Source: Planctomycetaceae bacterium (GTDB lineage: Bacteria; Planctomycetota; Planctomycetia; Pirellulales; Lacipirellulaceae). From it: a stretch of 64,000 nucleotides of DNA. The position numbers were made by a program, and so were the translations under genes. Position 1 is the stretch's first letter; the number at the start of each line of letters is the position of its first letter. The stretch spans positions 18,764 to 82,763 of the forward strand of contig QIKP01000006.1 in assembly GCA_003233055.1 (NCBI GenBank), written 5' to 3'. This document shows, piece by piece, positions 36,036 to 44,684 of the stretch. The notes beneath the pieces are model-generated. The model was not told the origin of the DNA and made no database searches. It saw nothing but the letters and a program-made list of their open reading frames with translations.

Positions 36036-36842
36036 ATGCCTTCTTCCCGATCGACGTTGCCTGCCTTTCGTTCCGACCTGCTTGCGGGCCAGACGGCGAT
36101 GGTGACGGGTAGTTCGAGTGGCATCGGTCGGGCGATCGGCGTTGCGTTGGCGGAGGCGGGGGCCGTGGTTCATCTCCATGCCCGTTCCAACGCGACGGGC
36201 GTGGCGGAAGTTCGATCGGTGATCGGCCCCGCAGGGCGAGATTTTCTGGCCGACCTGCGCGACCCGGACGCTTGCCGGCGATGGGCGGAACAAGTCTGGG
36301 AAACGGGTCCGATCGATATCTGGGTGAACAATGCTGGCGTCGACGTGCTGACGGGCGACGGGGCTAACGAGGACTTTGAGCAGAAATTTGCCGCGCTCTG
36401 GGAAGTCGACGTGCGGGCGACGATCGCGTTGTCACGAAGCATCGGACGCCAGATGCAAGCTCGCGGCCATGGGGTGATTCTCAACCTCGGGTGGGATCAG
36501 GCGGCCACGGGGATGGCGGGCGATAGTGGAGAGATGTTTGCGGCGACCAAAGGGGCGGTGATGGCCTTCACACGGAGCCTGGCTAAGTCGCTCGCGCCGC
36601 AAGTCCGCGTCAACTGCATCGCTCCTGGGTGGATTCGGACGAAGTGGGGCGACGGTGCGTCCGAGCAATGGGACCGACGGGCTCGAAGCGAGTCGCTCCT
36701 GGAACGGTGGGGCGAGCCAAGCGACGTCGCCAGCGCGGCGCTCTTTCTAGCCTCGCCCGCCTCCCGCTTCATCACGGGGCAAGTCTTGCCCGTGAATGGC
36801 GGGTTTGCCGGCACGCCAATTGGAATGAACACGACGGAATGA
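36036..36842 (+). CDS. Short-chain dehydrogenase/reductase, possibly pterin-linked
   Basis: 268 residues, classical SDR: NAD(P)-binding TGSSSGIGRAIG, VNNAGVDVLTG, a C-terminal RWGEPSDVASAALFLASPASRFITGQVLPVNGG. The usual catalytic YxxxK is replaced by FAATKGAVMAFTRSL: the Lys is present, but the Tyr position holds Phe (GEMFAATKGA), so its oxidoreductase activity is uncertain. Its stop overlaps the DUF6513/pterin-binding gene by ATGA, so the two are translationally coupled. That suggests a pterin substrate, as in FolM- or DmrA-like dihydropterin reductases, by context only. Confidence 0.85.
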   Translation: MPSSRSTLPAFRSDLLAGQTAMVTGSSSGIGRAIGVALAEAGAVVHLHARSNATGVAEVRSVIGPAGRDFLADLRDPDACRRWAEQVWETGPIDIWVNNAGVDVLTGDGANEDFEQKFAALWEVDVRATIALSRSIGRQMQARGHGVILNLGWDQAATGMAGDSGEMFAATKGAVMAFTRSLAKSLAPQVRVNCIAPGWIRTKWGDGASEQWDRRARSESLLERWGEPSDVASAALFLASPASRFITGQVLPVNGGFAGTPIGMNTTE

Positions 36843-38224
36843 ACACGACCGAAATGCAAGACGAGCATCTCCACTTGGTGACCGGCCGGCTCGCCGAGGC
36901 ATCGCTTCGCGCCGTCGTGGAGCCGCTGGCTCAGGACCTGGGGTTTGCCTACACGATCGACGTGCTCCCGATTACCGTGGCAGCGCTGATGACCCCGGCG
37001 TGGATCGCGAAAAAGATGACGGTCGGTTCGCTCGCGACTCGCCTTCTGTTGCCCGGGTACTGTGAGGGGGACGTTTCGCCGATCGCGGCGGTCGCGCCAG
37101 GCCTTCCGATCGAATTCGGCCCGCGAGACCTTCGGCGGTTGCCCGAACATTTTGGCCAGCCTCGGCGACCAGACGACTACGGGGCGTACGACATTCAAAT
37201 CCTTGCCGAGATCAACCATTGCCCTCGGCTTTCGCTTGACCAGATCGTGTCGATCGCCCAGCGGTATGCCAACGACGGGGCCAACCTGATTGACCTTGGT
37301 TGCGATCCGGGCGGGCCTTGGACCGGGGTGGGGGAGGCCGTGCGGGGTCTGAAGGACCTGGGTCTGCGGGTGTCGATCGATAGCCTCGATCCGCAAGAGA
37401 TCGCCCCGGCAGTCGCTGCGGGGGCGGAGTTGGTCCTCTCGGTCAACTCGTCGAACCGTGAGGCGGCGATCGACTGGGGCTGCGAAGTGGTGGCGATCCC
37501 CGACGATCCTCGGAAGCTCGAAGGCCTCGACGAGACGGTCCATTTCCTGGCAAAAAACGGTGTCCCCCTGCGGATCGATCCGATCTTGGAGCCGATCGGA
37601 TTCGGGTTTGCCGAAAGCGTAGGCCGGTATCTCGAAATACGCCGCCGCTATCCCGATGCCCAGATGCTGATGGGCATCGGGAACCTTACGGAGCTGACCG
37701 ACGTCGACTCGGCCGGGATCAACACGTTGCTCCTGGGCTTTTGCCAGGAGCTTGGTATTCGAAGCGTGCTGACAACGGAAGTGATCCCTTGGGCTCAGTC
37801 GAGTGTCCGTGAGTGCGACTTGGCCCGGCGTTTGGTTTTTCACGCAATCACGCAAGGCGTTTTACCGAAGCGTCTCGAGACCGAGCTCCTCTTGCTCCGC
37901 GATGCCCAGGTCACGGAGCCAACCAGGGCGGAGCTCGATCGGTTGGCCTCGAAGATCCGGGACCACAACTTTCGCCTCTTCGTCTGCGAGGGGGAAGTCC
38001 ACTTGATCGGTCGCCAGTTGCACCTGTCGGGTACCGACCCTTTTCTCGTGATGCAAGAGCTTCTGGAGGTTTCGCCGAAGCAGCTCGACGCGAGCCATGC
38101 GTTTTACCTCGGCTACGAGATGCACAAAGCGCTGACCGCTGCGACGCTCGGCAAACAGTACGAGCAGGACGAGCCACTCGACTGGGGCTTTTTGACGAAG
38201 GTCGAAACGCCTCATCGATTGTAG
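36839..38224 (+). CDS. DUF6513 plus dihydropteroate-synthase-like pterin-binding protein
   Basis: 461 residues. The N-terminal 120 residues (LHLVTGRLAEASLRAVVEPL, VLPITVAALMTPAWI) match the DUF6513 region; the middle (ILAEINHCPRLSLDQIVSIA, GANLIDLGCDPGGPWTGVGE, VSIDSLDPQEIAPAVAAGAE, LVLSVNSSN) is a dihydropteroate-synthase-like TIM barrel. Such proteins accompany H4MPT genes in methylotrophs and planctomycetes and are proposed to attach the pterin to beta-RFAP. Start at 36839 was chosen because ATGA overlaps the SDR stop; the frame is open upstream. It lies 6 kb from the beta-RFAP synthase gene. Confidence 0.85.
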   Translation: MNTTEMQDEHLHLVTGRLAEASLRAVVEPLAQDLGFAYTIDVLPITVAALMTPAWIAKKMTVGSLATRLLLPGYCEGDVSPIAAVAPGLPIEFGPRDLRRLPEHFGQPRRPDDYGAYDIQILAEINHCPRLSLDQIVSIAQRYANDGANLIDLGCDPGGPWTGVGEAVRGLKDLGLRVSIDSLDPQEIAPAVAAGAELVLSVNSSNREAAIDWGCEVVAIPDDPRKLEGLDETVHFLAKNGVPLRIDPILEPIGFGFAESVGRYLEIRRRYPDAQMLMGIGNLTELTDVDSAGINTLLLGFCQELGIRSVLTTEVIPWAQSSVRECDLARRLVFHAITQGVLPKRLETELLLLRDAQVTEPTRAELDRLASKIRDHNFRLFVCEGEVHLIGRQLHLSGTDPFLVMQELLEVSPKQLDASHAFYLGYEMHKALTAATLGKQYEQDEPLDWGFLTKVETPHRL

Positions 38225-38229
38225 GAAGG

Positions 38230-38255
38230 AGCCCCGAGCAAGCTTAGTCGGGGCT
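38230..38255. repeat. Family C palindrome between convergent genes
   Basis: GCCCCGAGCAAGCTTAGTCG plus GGGCT in the gap between the DUF6513 gene and the permease gene; may terminate both. Confidence 0.8.
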
Positions 38256-38281
38256 GCTCGGGGCCTGCTTGGGAGAGCGGG

Positions 38282-39169
38282 TTAAAGTTGCCAGCGCCGG
38301 TATCCCCAGGTGCGGGTGAGGACCAGGAGAGCGACGGCGGCGAAGATCATCAGAAGCGATACGGCGACGGCCGCCTGGAGGTTGCCGACGCTCAGTTCCA
38401 AGAAGACCGTCGTCGAGAGGACTTCGGTCTTGCCACGGGTCGCCCCGGCAAAGACGAGCAGGGGACCGAATTCGCCAAGGGCTCGAGCCCAGGCAAGCGT
38501 CCCCGCGGTCATCAGCCCGGGGCCTGCCTCGGGGAGGACGACCCACCAAAACGCCTGCTGCCGGCTGCACCCGAGGGTGAGGGCAACCTGCTCTCGGCGG
38601 GTATCCATCTGGTCGAAAGTCGCTCGCATCGTCCGGATGGCAAAGGCGCTGGCGACGACGAATTGGGCCAGAACCACGGCGGGTACTTCGTAGACGACCG
38701 CTTCACGAGCCGTAGCAGGCAGGTACTGAAAGAGAATCAGCAGACTGATCCCAACGACGAGGGGCGGGAGGACGATCGGGATATCGAGGATCCCTTCAAG
38801 GAGACTCTTCCCGAAGAACTCCTGACGCGACAACAAGTAACCTATCGGCACGGCGACCCAAACCGACAAGATGGCCGTAAGGGTACAGGAGATCAAACTG
38901 AGCCAGACCGAGTAACGAATGTTGGGGTCGGCGAGGGCCTGGGAGATCGGGTGGTCGACCACCTTCGCTACCCAGGGGTGCTGGGCCGACCAGGCGGGGT
39001 CGGCAGGAACGCAGTCCCCTCCCATCGTGTAGGCAAAGTCGGCAGCCAGGAGTGCCACGAGAAACAGAAGATAGGTTCCGGCAATCACCGACAGCACCAG
39101 AACAAAGGACCGGCTCGAACCGACGCGACGAGCGGAAGGGCGAACATGGTTCGGGGACCGTTTTTCCAT
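38282..39169 (-). CDS. ABC transporter permease, ModB/CysT type
   Basis: 295 residues with about six membrane helices and the permease signature loop ALTLGCSRQQAFWWVVLPEAGPGLMTAG, where the EAA motif (R-x-x-A-x-x-L-G) docks the ATPase. The family is that of molybdate, tungstate and sulfate permeases (GRALGEFGP-like ARALGEFGPLLVFAG). No ATPase or binding protein is adjacent. An extra periplasmic loop with CVPADPAWSAQHP follows helix one. The start at 39169 begins MEKRSPNHVR, and the upstream extension is repeat sequence. Confidence 0.85.
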   Translation of the reverse strand: MEKRSPNHVRPSARRVGSSRSFVLVLSVIAGTYLLFLVALLAADFAYTMGGDCVPADPAWSAQHPWVAKVVDHPISQALADPNIRYSVWLSLISCTLTAILSVWVAVPIGYLLSRQEFFGKSLLEGILDIPIVLPPLVVGISLLILFQYLPATAREAVVYEVPAVVLAQFVVASAFAIRTMRATFDQMDTRREQVALTLGCSRQQAFWWVVLPEAGPGLMTAGTLAWARALGEFGPLLVFAGATRGKTEVLSTTVFLELSVGNLQAAVAVSLLMIFAAVALLVLTRTWGYRRWQL

Positions 39170-39724
39170 GAACAAGGCTTGGGTTGGTTGGCAGCGGTTC
39201 GTCGTCAGCGGTTTAGGTAATTCGTTGTGAGGTAGTTCACTGTCTCCGCGGCAACAGACCACCGGCGTGCCCCCCCGACTAGCCCCAACCAAGCTTGGTC
39301 GGGGCTAGGGGCGCCAACATGCCAACCAATCAGCTGCGGATAGTCGCAAGGACGAAACCACGAATCTTACGAATGGGCGCAAGCGATAAGTTAGATTAGG
39401 GCCTGCTAGAGAGGGGGTGCTGGCATGTTGGCAGGGTCGAGCCGGCTGCTTCTCCTTCCGCCCAGCGATAGCCGCTTGGGCAGGGATTTCAGGCAACTTC
39501 TTTCGGCAAGAGGATTTTAGGCGGACGCGTTGAGGTTCCGATTATGTTGAGTACGAGCGCTCGCCGATCCATTGCCAAGAGCAAGAAGGGGCAAAAACAA
39601 TTGGTAAGGGCGGAAAATAGTGCCCATACTACCTGTTTGCCACCGAGTTCCCACCAAAGCTCGTGTTTTTTACGTCGTCCTCCAAGGGGACGTTCGCAGG
39701 TTCATTTTTCCGGAGAGCCAAGTA
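39170..39724. other. Spacer with repeats, no gene accepted
   Basis: Holds a family C palindrome (39279-39308), the second GCCAACATGCCAACCAATCA copy (39314-39341), an inverted partner (39419-39435) and AT-richer sequence before the surface-protein gene. A 77-codon frame at 39544 has no support. A GGAGAG stretch precedes the GTG at 39725. Confidence 0.6.
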
Positions 39725-42646
39725 GTGAAACAGCGATCCCCGAGGTCTGCACGCGGTCCGCGACGTCTGGCTGCTGAGCAGCTTGAGAGTCGTTTGGCTC
39801 TGTCCGTTACTCCCATGGGGGGTGAGTTGCTAATAAACGACCTGGTGATTCGAGAGCAGTCGATTGTTGCCTCTTCGATGGCGGTTGCAGCGACCGATAG
39901 CAATACGGTAGTCGTCTTTGAAGGAAGAGGGCCCCTCGATCGCCAAGGCGTCTTCGCCCGAGTTCTCGGCACGGAAGGTCAAACGACAACGCCCAGCTTT
40001 CGGGTGAACTCGACGATCCGTGGCGACCAGTTCTCTCCTGCCGTCAGTGCAAACGACGACGGAAATTTCGTTGTCGCGTGGGCAGGCCGCGGTCCGGGCG
40101 ACAAGCAAGGCGTTTTCTTTCAGCGATTGGATTCCACCGGTACCGCAGTAGGTGGCGAGACGCTGGTCAACGAAACAACAGGCGGCAGACAGTCGGAACC
40201 GGCCCTCGCGATCGCTTCGGACGGCTCGTTCGTCGTCGCCTGGAGTGGAGTCGGGGAAGGAGACGTTTCCGGTATATTTTTGCGACGATTCGATGCGTCG
40301 GGAACACCGATTGGTGGCGAGATACTTGTGAACACCACCACGGCCGACCAACAGGTCGAACCGGCGATCGCCTTCGACTCGACGGGCGGTTTTGTTGTCG
40401 GTTGGAGCAGCCGGCATCAGGATGGCAGCGATTGGGGGTTGTTTGGGCAACGGTTTGACGCAACGGCCATGCCGGTGGGGGAGGAATTTCAGTGGAACTC
40501 GACCACAGAAAACAGCCAACAGTCGGTAACGCTTGCCGCCGATCCCGATGGCGGCATCGTCGCGGCGTGGCAAAGTCGCGCTCAGGATGGCGACGGTTGG
40601 GGCGTCGTTGCCAGGCAACTGGCTGCCGACGGGACAACGCTCGGCTCGGAAGTGGTGCTGAACAACACCACCGTCGGCCAACAGCGTGATGTCAGCTTGG
40701 CGATTGCCGAAGATGGCCAATGGCTGGCCGCTTGGACGACCGGCACCACCGACGGCGCAGGCTGGGAAGTCGAAGCCCGCAGTTTTACAGCGGATGCCAC
40801 GGCGGAAGGGGATGCTTTTGCAGTGAACCGTGAGACCGCAGGAGCCAACTCAGGGCTTCAATACCGTCCGTCGGTAGCGATTGCAGGCGACGATGCCTTT
40901 ATCGCTTGGTCGGGCGCTGGTGAGTCCGATCGCCGCGCCATCTACCTCCAAGTCTACGAAGTCGATTTGGTCGACGATGGCCCGCAGCAGTCGCCCGACT
41001 TGGCCGCGATCGCCGACCAGACATCCGACGTCAACATGCAATTCGAATTCACCGTCACCGCAACCGATCCCAACTCGCGCGACACGCTCACTTTCACGCT
41101 CGACCCCGATAACAGGCCCGAGACAGCCACGATCGAGCAGACGGATAACCAGACCGCCATCATTCGGTGGACCCCGACGCCTCTCGAAGCGGGGCAGACG
41201 TTTTCGTTTCGCGTGTTGGTAACCGACGATGGTAATTCGCCTCTAAGTGATTCCGAAGATTTTTCAGTGACCGTGGGGGCATCCGACGCCGCTAATTTGG
41301 TTGGCTTCGCCGAAGCGCTGGCCAACGCCAATGCGCAGTTCTTCGGAGCAGTTTGGAACCAGACCTCTACCGACCAGCGAGAACTCTTCGACGATGGTGG
41401 CCAGTTCTTGCCGTTTGTCGACGTCACGAACGCCGATCGGTCGCTCAACCAAGCAGCGGCCGACAATAACATCGAAGTCGCCGATCTGCCTGTTTGGGTT
41501 TTTGCGGATGGCACCCGACTGGAAGGGGTGCAATCGCTGCAAAGCATTGCAGCCGCCTCAGGCATCGCGATCCCAGCGTCCAACACCCCGTCTCTCGCGC
41601 CGCTGCCTGACGACACGTTGCTGGTTGGCTCGCCGCTCCATGTCCCGCTCGATGGCTACGATCCGAACGGCGGGCCCCTGACCTATACCGTCACCACCGA
41701 CAACGCGGGCGTCACCGCCGAGATTCTCACCGGCAATCGTTCGGCTCGCATCAACGTCGCCGGGTATGGCGATCTGGTCTTTGAATTGTTCGAGCAGCGT
41801 GCCACTCGGGCGACCGATCGATTCATCGAGTTGGCCGATGATGGCTTTTACGAAGACATTATCTTCCACCGCATCATCAACGGTTTCATTATTCAAGGGG
41901 GCGATCCCAATGGCACTGGCACGGGTGGCTCGACGCTCGGCGATTTTGACGACCAATTCGATGTCGACTTGCAGCACAACCGGACCGGCCTGCTGTCCTT
42001 CGCCAAGAGCACCGACGACACCAACGATTCGCAATTCTTCATCACCGAGGGGGACGGTTCCAGCCTTCGGAACCTCGATTTCAACCATTCCATCTTCGGC
42101 ATCCTGAGCGAAGGCGAAGCGGTCCGCGAAGCGATCAGCAACACGGCCGTCTCCGGGCCTGCCAGTAGCCCCCGGCCGATCAACGACATCGTGATGGAAG
42201 GAGTGGAGATTTTCCAGGACAACGAAAATGCCACGCTGCTGCTCAGGGCCGCCGACGGAGTTTCGGGCCCAGTGAATGTGACCGTCACCGTGAACGACCA
42301 GAACGGCAACACCTTTGAACGCACTTTTGAGGTCACCGTCTCGGACGACACCATCAATGGCCGGCCTTTCCTCGGGGATATCGCACCGGTGAGTGTTGCC
42401 GTCAATACCGCCGCCCAAATCCAGCTCACCGCCACCGATGTCGAAGGCGACCCGGTCGTTTTTTCCGCAGTACGACGAGGCACCGTGAACTACACCTTCG
42501 ACGTGAGCGACACGGGCCTACTCACGGTCACGCCGCCGACCGATTTCGTAGGAACGCTGGAAATCGAAGCCCGCGTCCGCCGCGAAGTGCCCACCAGTGC
42601 CACCGATTTCGATGCGCAGCTCATCACGATCACGGTTGGTGGGTAA
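39725..42646 (+). CDS. Secreted surface protein: LEPR-XLL-like leader, VAW repeats, degenerate thioredoxin, cyclophilin domain
   Basis: About 973 residues. The start carries an LEPR-XLL-like motif (RRLAAEQLESRLALS) that marks planctomycete surface proteins. Then come repeats of about 50 residues with VVAWSGxGxxD (about 40-415), probably a beta-propeller; a cadherin-like domain (430-525); a thioredoxin-like domain (about 530-625) in which the CxxC is replaced (FGAVWNQTST); a cyclophilin-type peptidyl-prolyl isomerase (about 665-840: FHRIINGFIIQGGDPNGTG, TNDSQFFIT, FNHSIFG); and cadherin-like ends. The cyclophilin core keeps the active-site FHR and QGGD. The frame is open to 39620; GTG at 39725 follows GGAGAG and gives a short basic leader. 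Probably folds or modifies cell-surface proteins; function inferred. Confidence 0.82.
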   Translation: MKQRSPRSARGPRRLAAEQLESRLALSVTPMGGELLINDLVIREQSIVASSMAVAATDSNTVVVFEGRGPLDRQGVFARVLGTEGQTTTPSFRVNSTIRGDQFSPAVSANDDGNFVVAWAGRGPGDKQGVFFQRLDSTGTAVGGETLVNETTGGRQSEPALAIASDGSFVVAWSGVGEGDVSGIFLRRFDASGTPIGGEILVNTTTADQQVEPAIAFDSTGGFVVGWSSRHQDGSDWGLFGQRFDATAMPVGEEFQWNSTTENSQQSVTLAADPDGGIVAAWQSRAQDGDGWGVVARQLAADGTTLGSEVVLNNTTVGQQRDVSLAIAEDGQWLAAWTTGTTDGAGWEVEARSFTADATAEGDAFAVNRETAGANSGLQYRPSVAIAGDDAFIAWSGAGESDRRAIYLQVYEVDLVDDGPQQSPDLAAIADQTSDVNMQFEFTVTATDPNSRDTLTFTLDPDNRPETATIEQTDNQTAIIRWTPTPLEAGQTFSFRVLVTDDGNSPLSDSEDFSVTVGASDAANLVGFAEALANANAQFFGAVWNQTSTDQRELFDDGGQFLPFVDVTNADRSLNQAAADNNIEVADLPVWVFADGTRLEGVQSLQSIAAASGIAIPASNTPSLAPLPDDTLLVGSPLHVPLDGYDPNGGPLTYTVTTDNAGVTAEILTGNRSARINVAGYGDLVFELFEQRATRATDRFIELADDGFYEDIIFHRIINGFIIQGGDPNGTGTGGSTLGDFDDQFDVDLQHNRTGLLSFAKSTDDTNDSQFFITEGDGSSLRNLDFNHSIFGILSEGEAVREAISNTAVSGPASSPRPINDIVMEGVEIFQDNENATLLLRAADGVSGPVNVTVTVNDQNGNTFERTFEVTVSDDTINGRPFLGDIAPVSVAVNTAAQIQLTATDVEGDPVVFSAVRRGTVNYTFDVSDTGLLTVTPPTDFVGTLEIEARVRREVPTSATDFDAQLITITVGG

Positions 42647-42977
42647 ACCGAAGACGCAGAGAGAGGGTTGGAATTGAGTTGAAAACAACGACCCTTCCTC
42701 CGCATCTCCGCGGTGAACAAGAAGCTAAAGACCGATGAACCGCAGAGGGCAGAGAAGAGAATAGCCGACGAGCTACGCCTCGTCAGCTATTGCCCCGACC
42801 AAGCTTGGTCGGGGCTAGGCGAAAGCTGGCAACCTGGCGGAGCCGGCATAATCAGAATAACTAGATTCTTCTACCCATCTTGCCGATACTTCCATCGGTA
42901 GCGTTGCGGGCCAAGGGTCGCGGAGCGTGCGCCTTCTCCTTTCTGCATTGGGTCTTTTTCGCCAGGGAATCATCGTG
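42647..42977. other. Spacer with family A and C repeats, no gene seen
   Basis: GTGAACAAGAAGCTAAAGAC filler (about 42713-42740), a family A element (42762-42789) and a family C palindrome (42791-42819) stand head to tail. AGGGA precedes the next ATG by 11 bases. Confidence 0.65.
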
Positions 42978-44288
42978 ATGGATCGCCACCGAATACCAGC
43001 TTTCTCGATCCTCTTGGCTGCCACGCTCGTGGCTGCTTTGCCTGCCAGCAAAGCGGGCGCTCAGCGATCCCCTCGCCTCGTTTACAATCCAGTGACCGGC
43101 AAAACAGAGCCCGAACGACGCAGGCAAACTCAGCCGCTGCGGCGTGCGATCCCGCGTTCGATCCAGGATGCCAGCCGCGAACACACCGAAGAAGCAAAAT
43201 ACATCGGTAACGTCGATGGAGAGGTAGAGGGAGAGAACGTCGACCACGCCGGCTACTTCGAGCCCTGTGCGTGTGGCAACGACTATTGCAGGGGCGACTC
43301 CGTTGGTTGCAGCAGTAGGGTTGGTTGCAGCAGTGCGGTTGGCTGCGACGACATCGGTTGTGGTGACTCGGTTTGCGGCAGTCTTGGAGGGCGCAATGTT
43401 TGCCGACCGCGAGCCGGTTTTTATGCCGGTTTTGAAGCGACCTTCGTAAAACCTCGTTTTGAAAATAACACCGCCTTTACGGTGATGGAATCCGATGGAG
43501 CGAGCTTCGAGTCGTTCAGCGATACCGAGTTCGACTACGACCTAGAATTCACGCCGCGCGTGTTCCTCGGTTGGCAGCATGGCGATGGCGTCGGCATGCG
43601 AGTCACTTGGTGGCAGTTTGACCATGAAGCGGCCACCGCCTCGGCCAACCCAGCCGCCAACGGTTTTGGCGCAATCACCCACCCAACGTTCGGCACGGTT
43701 GATATTTCGAGTGCAATTCCGACCGACACTTTTTCTGCCGCCACGGACCTCAACGCCTACACGATCGACCTTGAAGCGACCAAACAGACAAGCTTTTCCA
43801 GTTGGGACCTTGGCCTTGGCTGCGGCATTCGCCATGCCTACACCGAACAAAGCTACCGTGCCCAATTGCGCAATACCAACGACGTACTTCGTGGCCAAAT
43901 CAACTACCGCAACTCGCTACGAGGCTTAGGCCCCACCATCTCGCTGGATGCCTACCGCCCGTTCGGATGCCAATCGGGCATCTTTTGCAAAGCACGCGGT
44001 TCGGTTTTGTTTGGCGATGGCAAAAGCAACCTAGCAGCCCTAGAAGACGCCGACCTGACAACCTCGTTCAACACCACCCGCACCACAGGCCGCGACGACC
44101 TGCTGTCGATCGGCGAAGTACAAGTCGGCTACCGCTGGAAAGCCCGGCAGAGACAAGGAACCTCTTTCCGCCCTTTCTTCTCGGTTGCCATGGAAGGCCA
44201 AATCTGGAACGGTGCAGGAAACGCGACGAGCGAAGAAGGCACCCTCGGCTTCTTCGGGTTCAATACCGGCATGGGCGTTGATTGGTAA
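42978..44288 (+). CDS. Outer-membrane beta-barrel protein, Lpg1974-like, with a cysteine-rich insert
   Basis: 436 residues. Signal peptide IPAFSILLAATLVAALPASKAGA, a basic proline/glutamine-rich stretch, then nine cysteines in under 50 residues (CACGNDYC to GGRNVC) with short repeats of VGCSS. From about residue 155 the sequence alternates like a beta barrel (FYAGFEATFVKPRF, RVFLGWQHGDGVGMRVTWWQ, GLGPTISLDAYRPF) and ends in GMGVDW with an aromatic last residue, as outer-membrane barrels do. Resembles the Lpg1974 family of pore-forming proteins common in Pirellulales. The role of the cysteines is unknown; they could bind metal or cross-link the surface layer. Confidence 0.8.
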   Translation: MDRHRIPAFSILLAATLVAALPASKAGAQRSPRLVYNPVTGKTEPERRRQTQPLRRAIPRSIQDASREHTEEAKYIGNVDGEVEGENVDHAGYFEPCACGNDYCRGDSVGCSSRVGCSSAVGCDDIGCGDSVCGSLGGRNVCRPRAGFYAGFEATFVKPRFENNTAFTVMESDGASFESFSDTEFDYDLEFTPRVFLGWQHGDGVGMRVTWWQFDHEAATASANPAANGFGAITHPTFGTVDISSAIPTDTFSAATDLNAYTIDLEATKQTSFSSWDLGLGCGIRHAYTEQSYRAQLRNTNDVLRGQINYRNSLRGLGPTISLDAYRPFGCQSGIFCKARGSVLFGDGKSNLAALEDADLTTSFNTTRTTGRDDLLSIGEVQVGYRWKARQRQGTSFRPFFSVAMEGQIWNGAGNATSEEGTLGFFGFNTGMGVDW

Positions 44289-44684
44289 AGCCGTTTTGCG
44301 GGCTGCTCGTTGGCGCGTGTTGTGCGCCCGCCCTCTGTTCTGACGCGCCTGCCGCTGAAGCGGCATCGCCAGAACCGTCGGCCCGTTCGGTCCGTAGAGA
44401 GGGATCTACGTCACCTCCTTCGGCAAACTTTCTTTCTGCCCGCAAACTTTCCGTCATCGGCTTGTTTTCGGCAGTTGGCACAACACCTACGCCGGGGAGG
44501 GAATCCTTGGTTTCGCCCGGCGATCGGTTGGAGCCCCGCCGCGAAGAGGGTCGATGCTACCACTACAGGAACCGTCGCAGCAGGAGAGCCTGCGCGGAAA
44601 ACTATTTCACGGACGATTCACCCTTAGGCCTAACCGGCAGCGCGTGCGCGCTCGGCCGGTGGTTAGCCCGCTGGAGAATACTCC
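44289..44684. other. Spacer with one family B repeat, no gene seen
   Basis: Family B element at 44344-44371. The remaining 300 bases have no ribosome site or recognisable frame except GGAG eleven bases before the GTG at 44685. Confidence 0.55.

Noticed and set aside
36497..37855. 452-codon minus-strand frame
   Set aside because: Antisense to the SDR and DUF6513 genes, which overlap by ATGA and are both recognisable.
39544..39777. 77-codon frame before the surface-protein gene
   Set aside because: Overlaps the start of the large gene in another frame and has no recognisable features.
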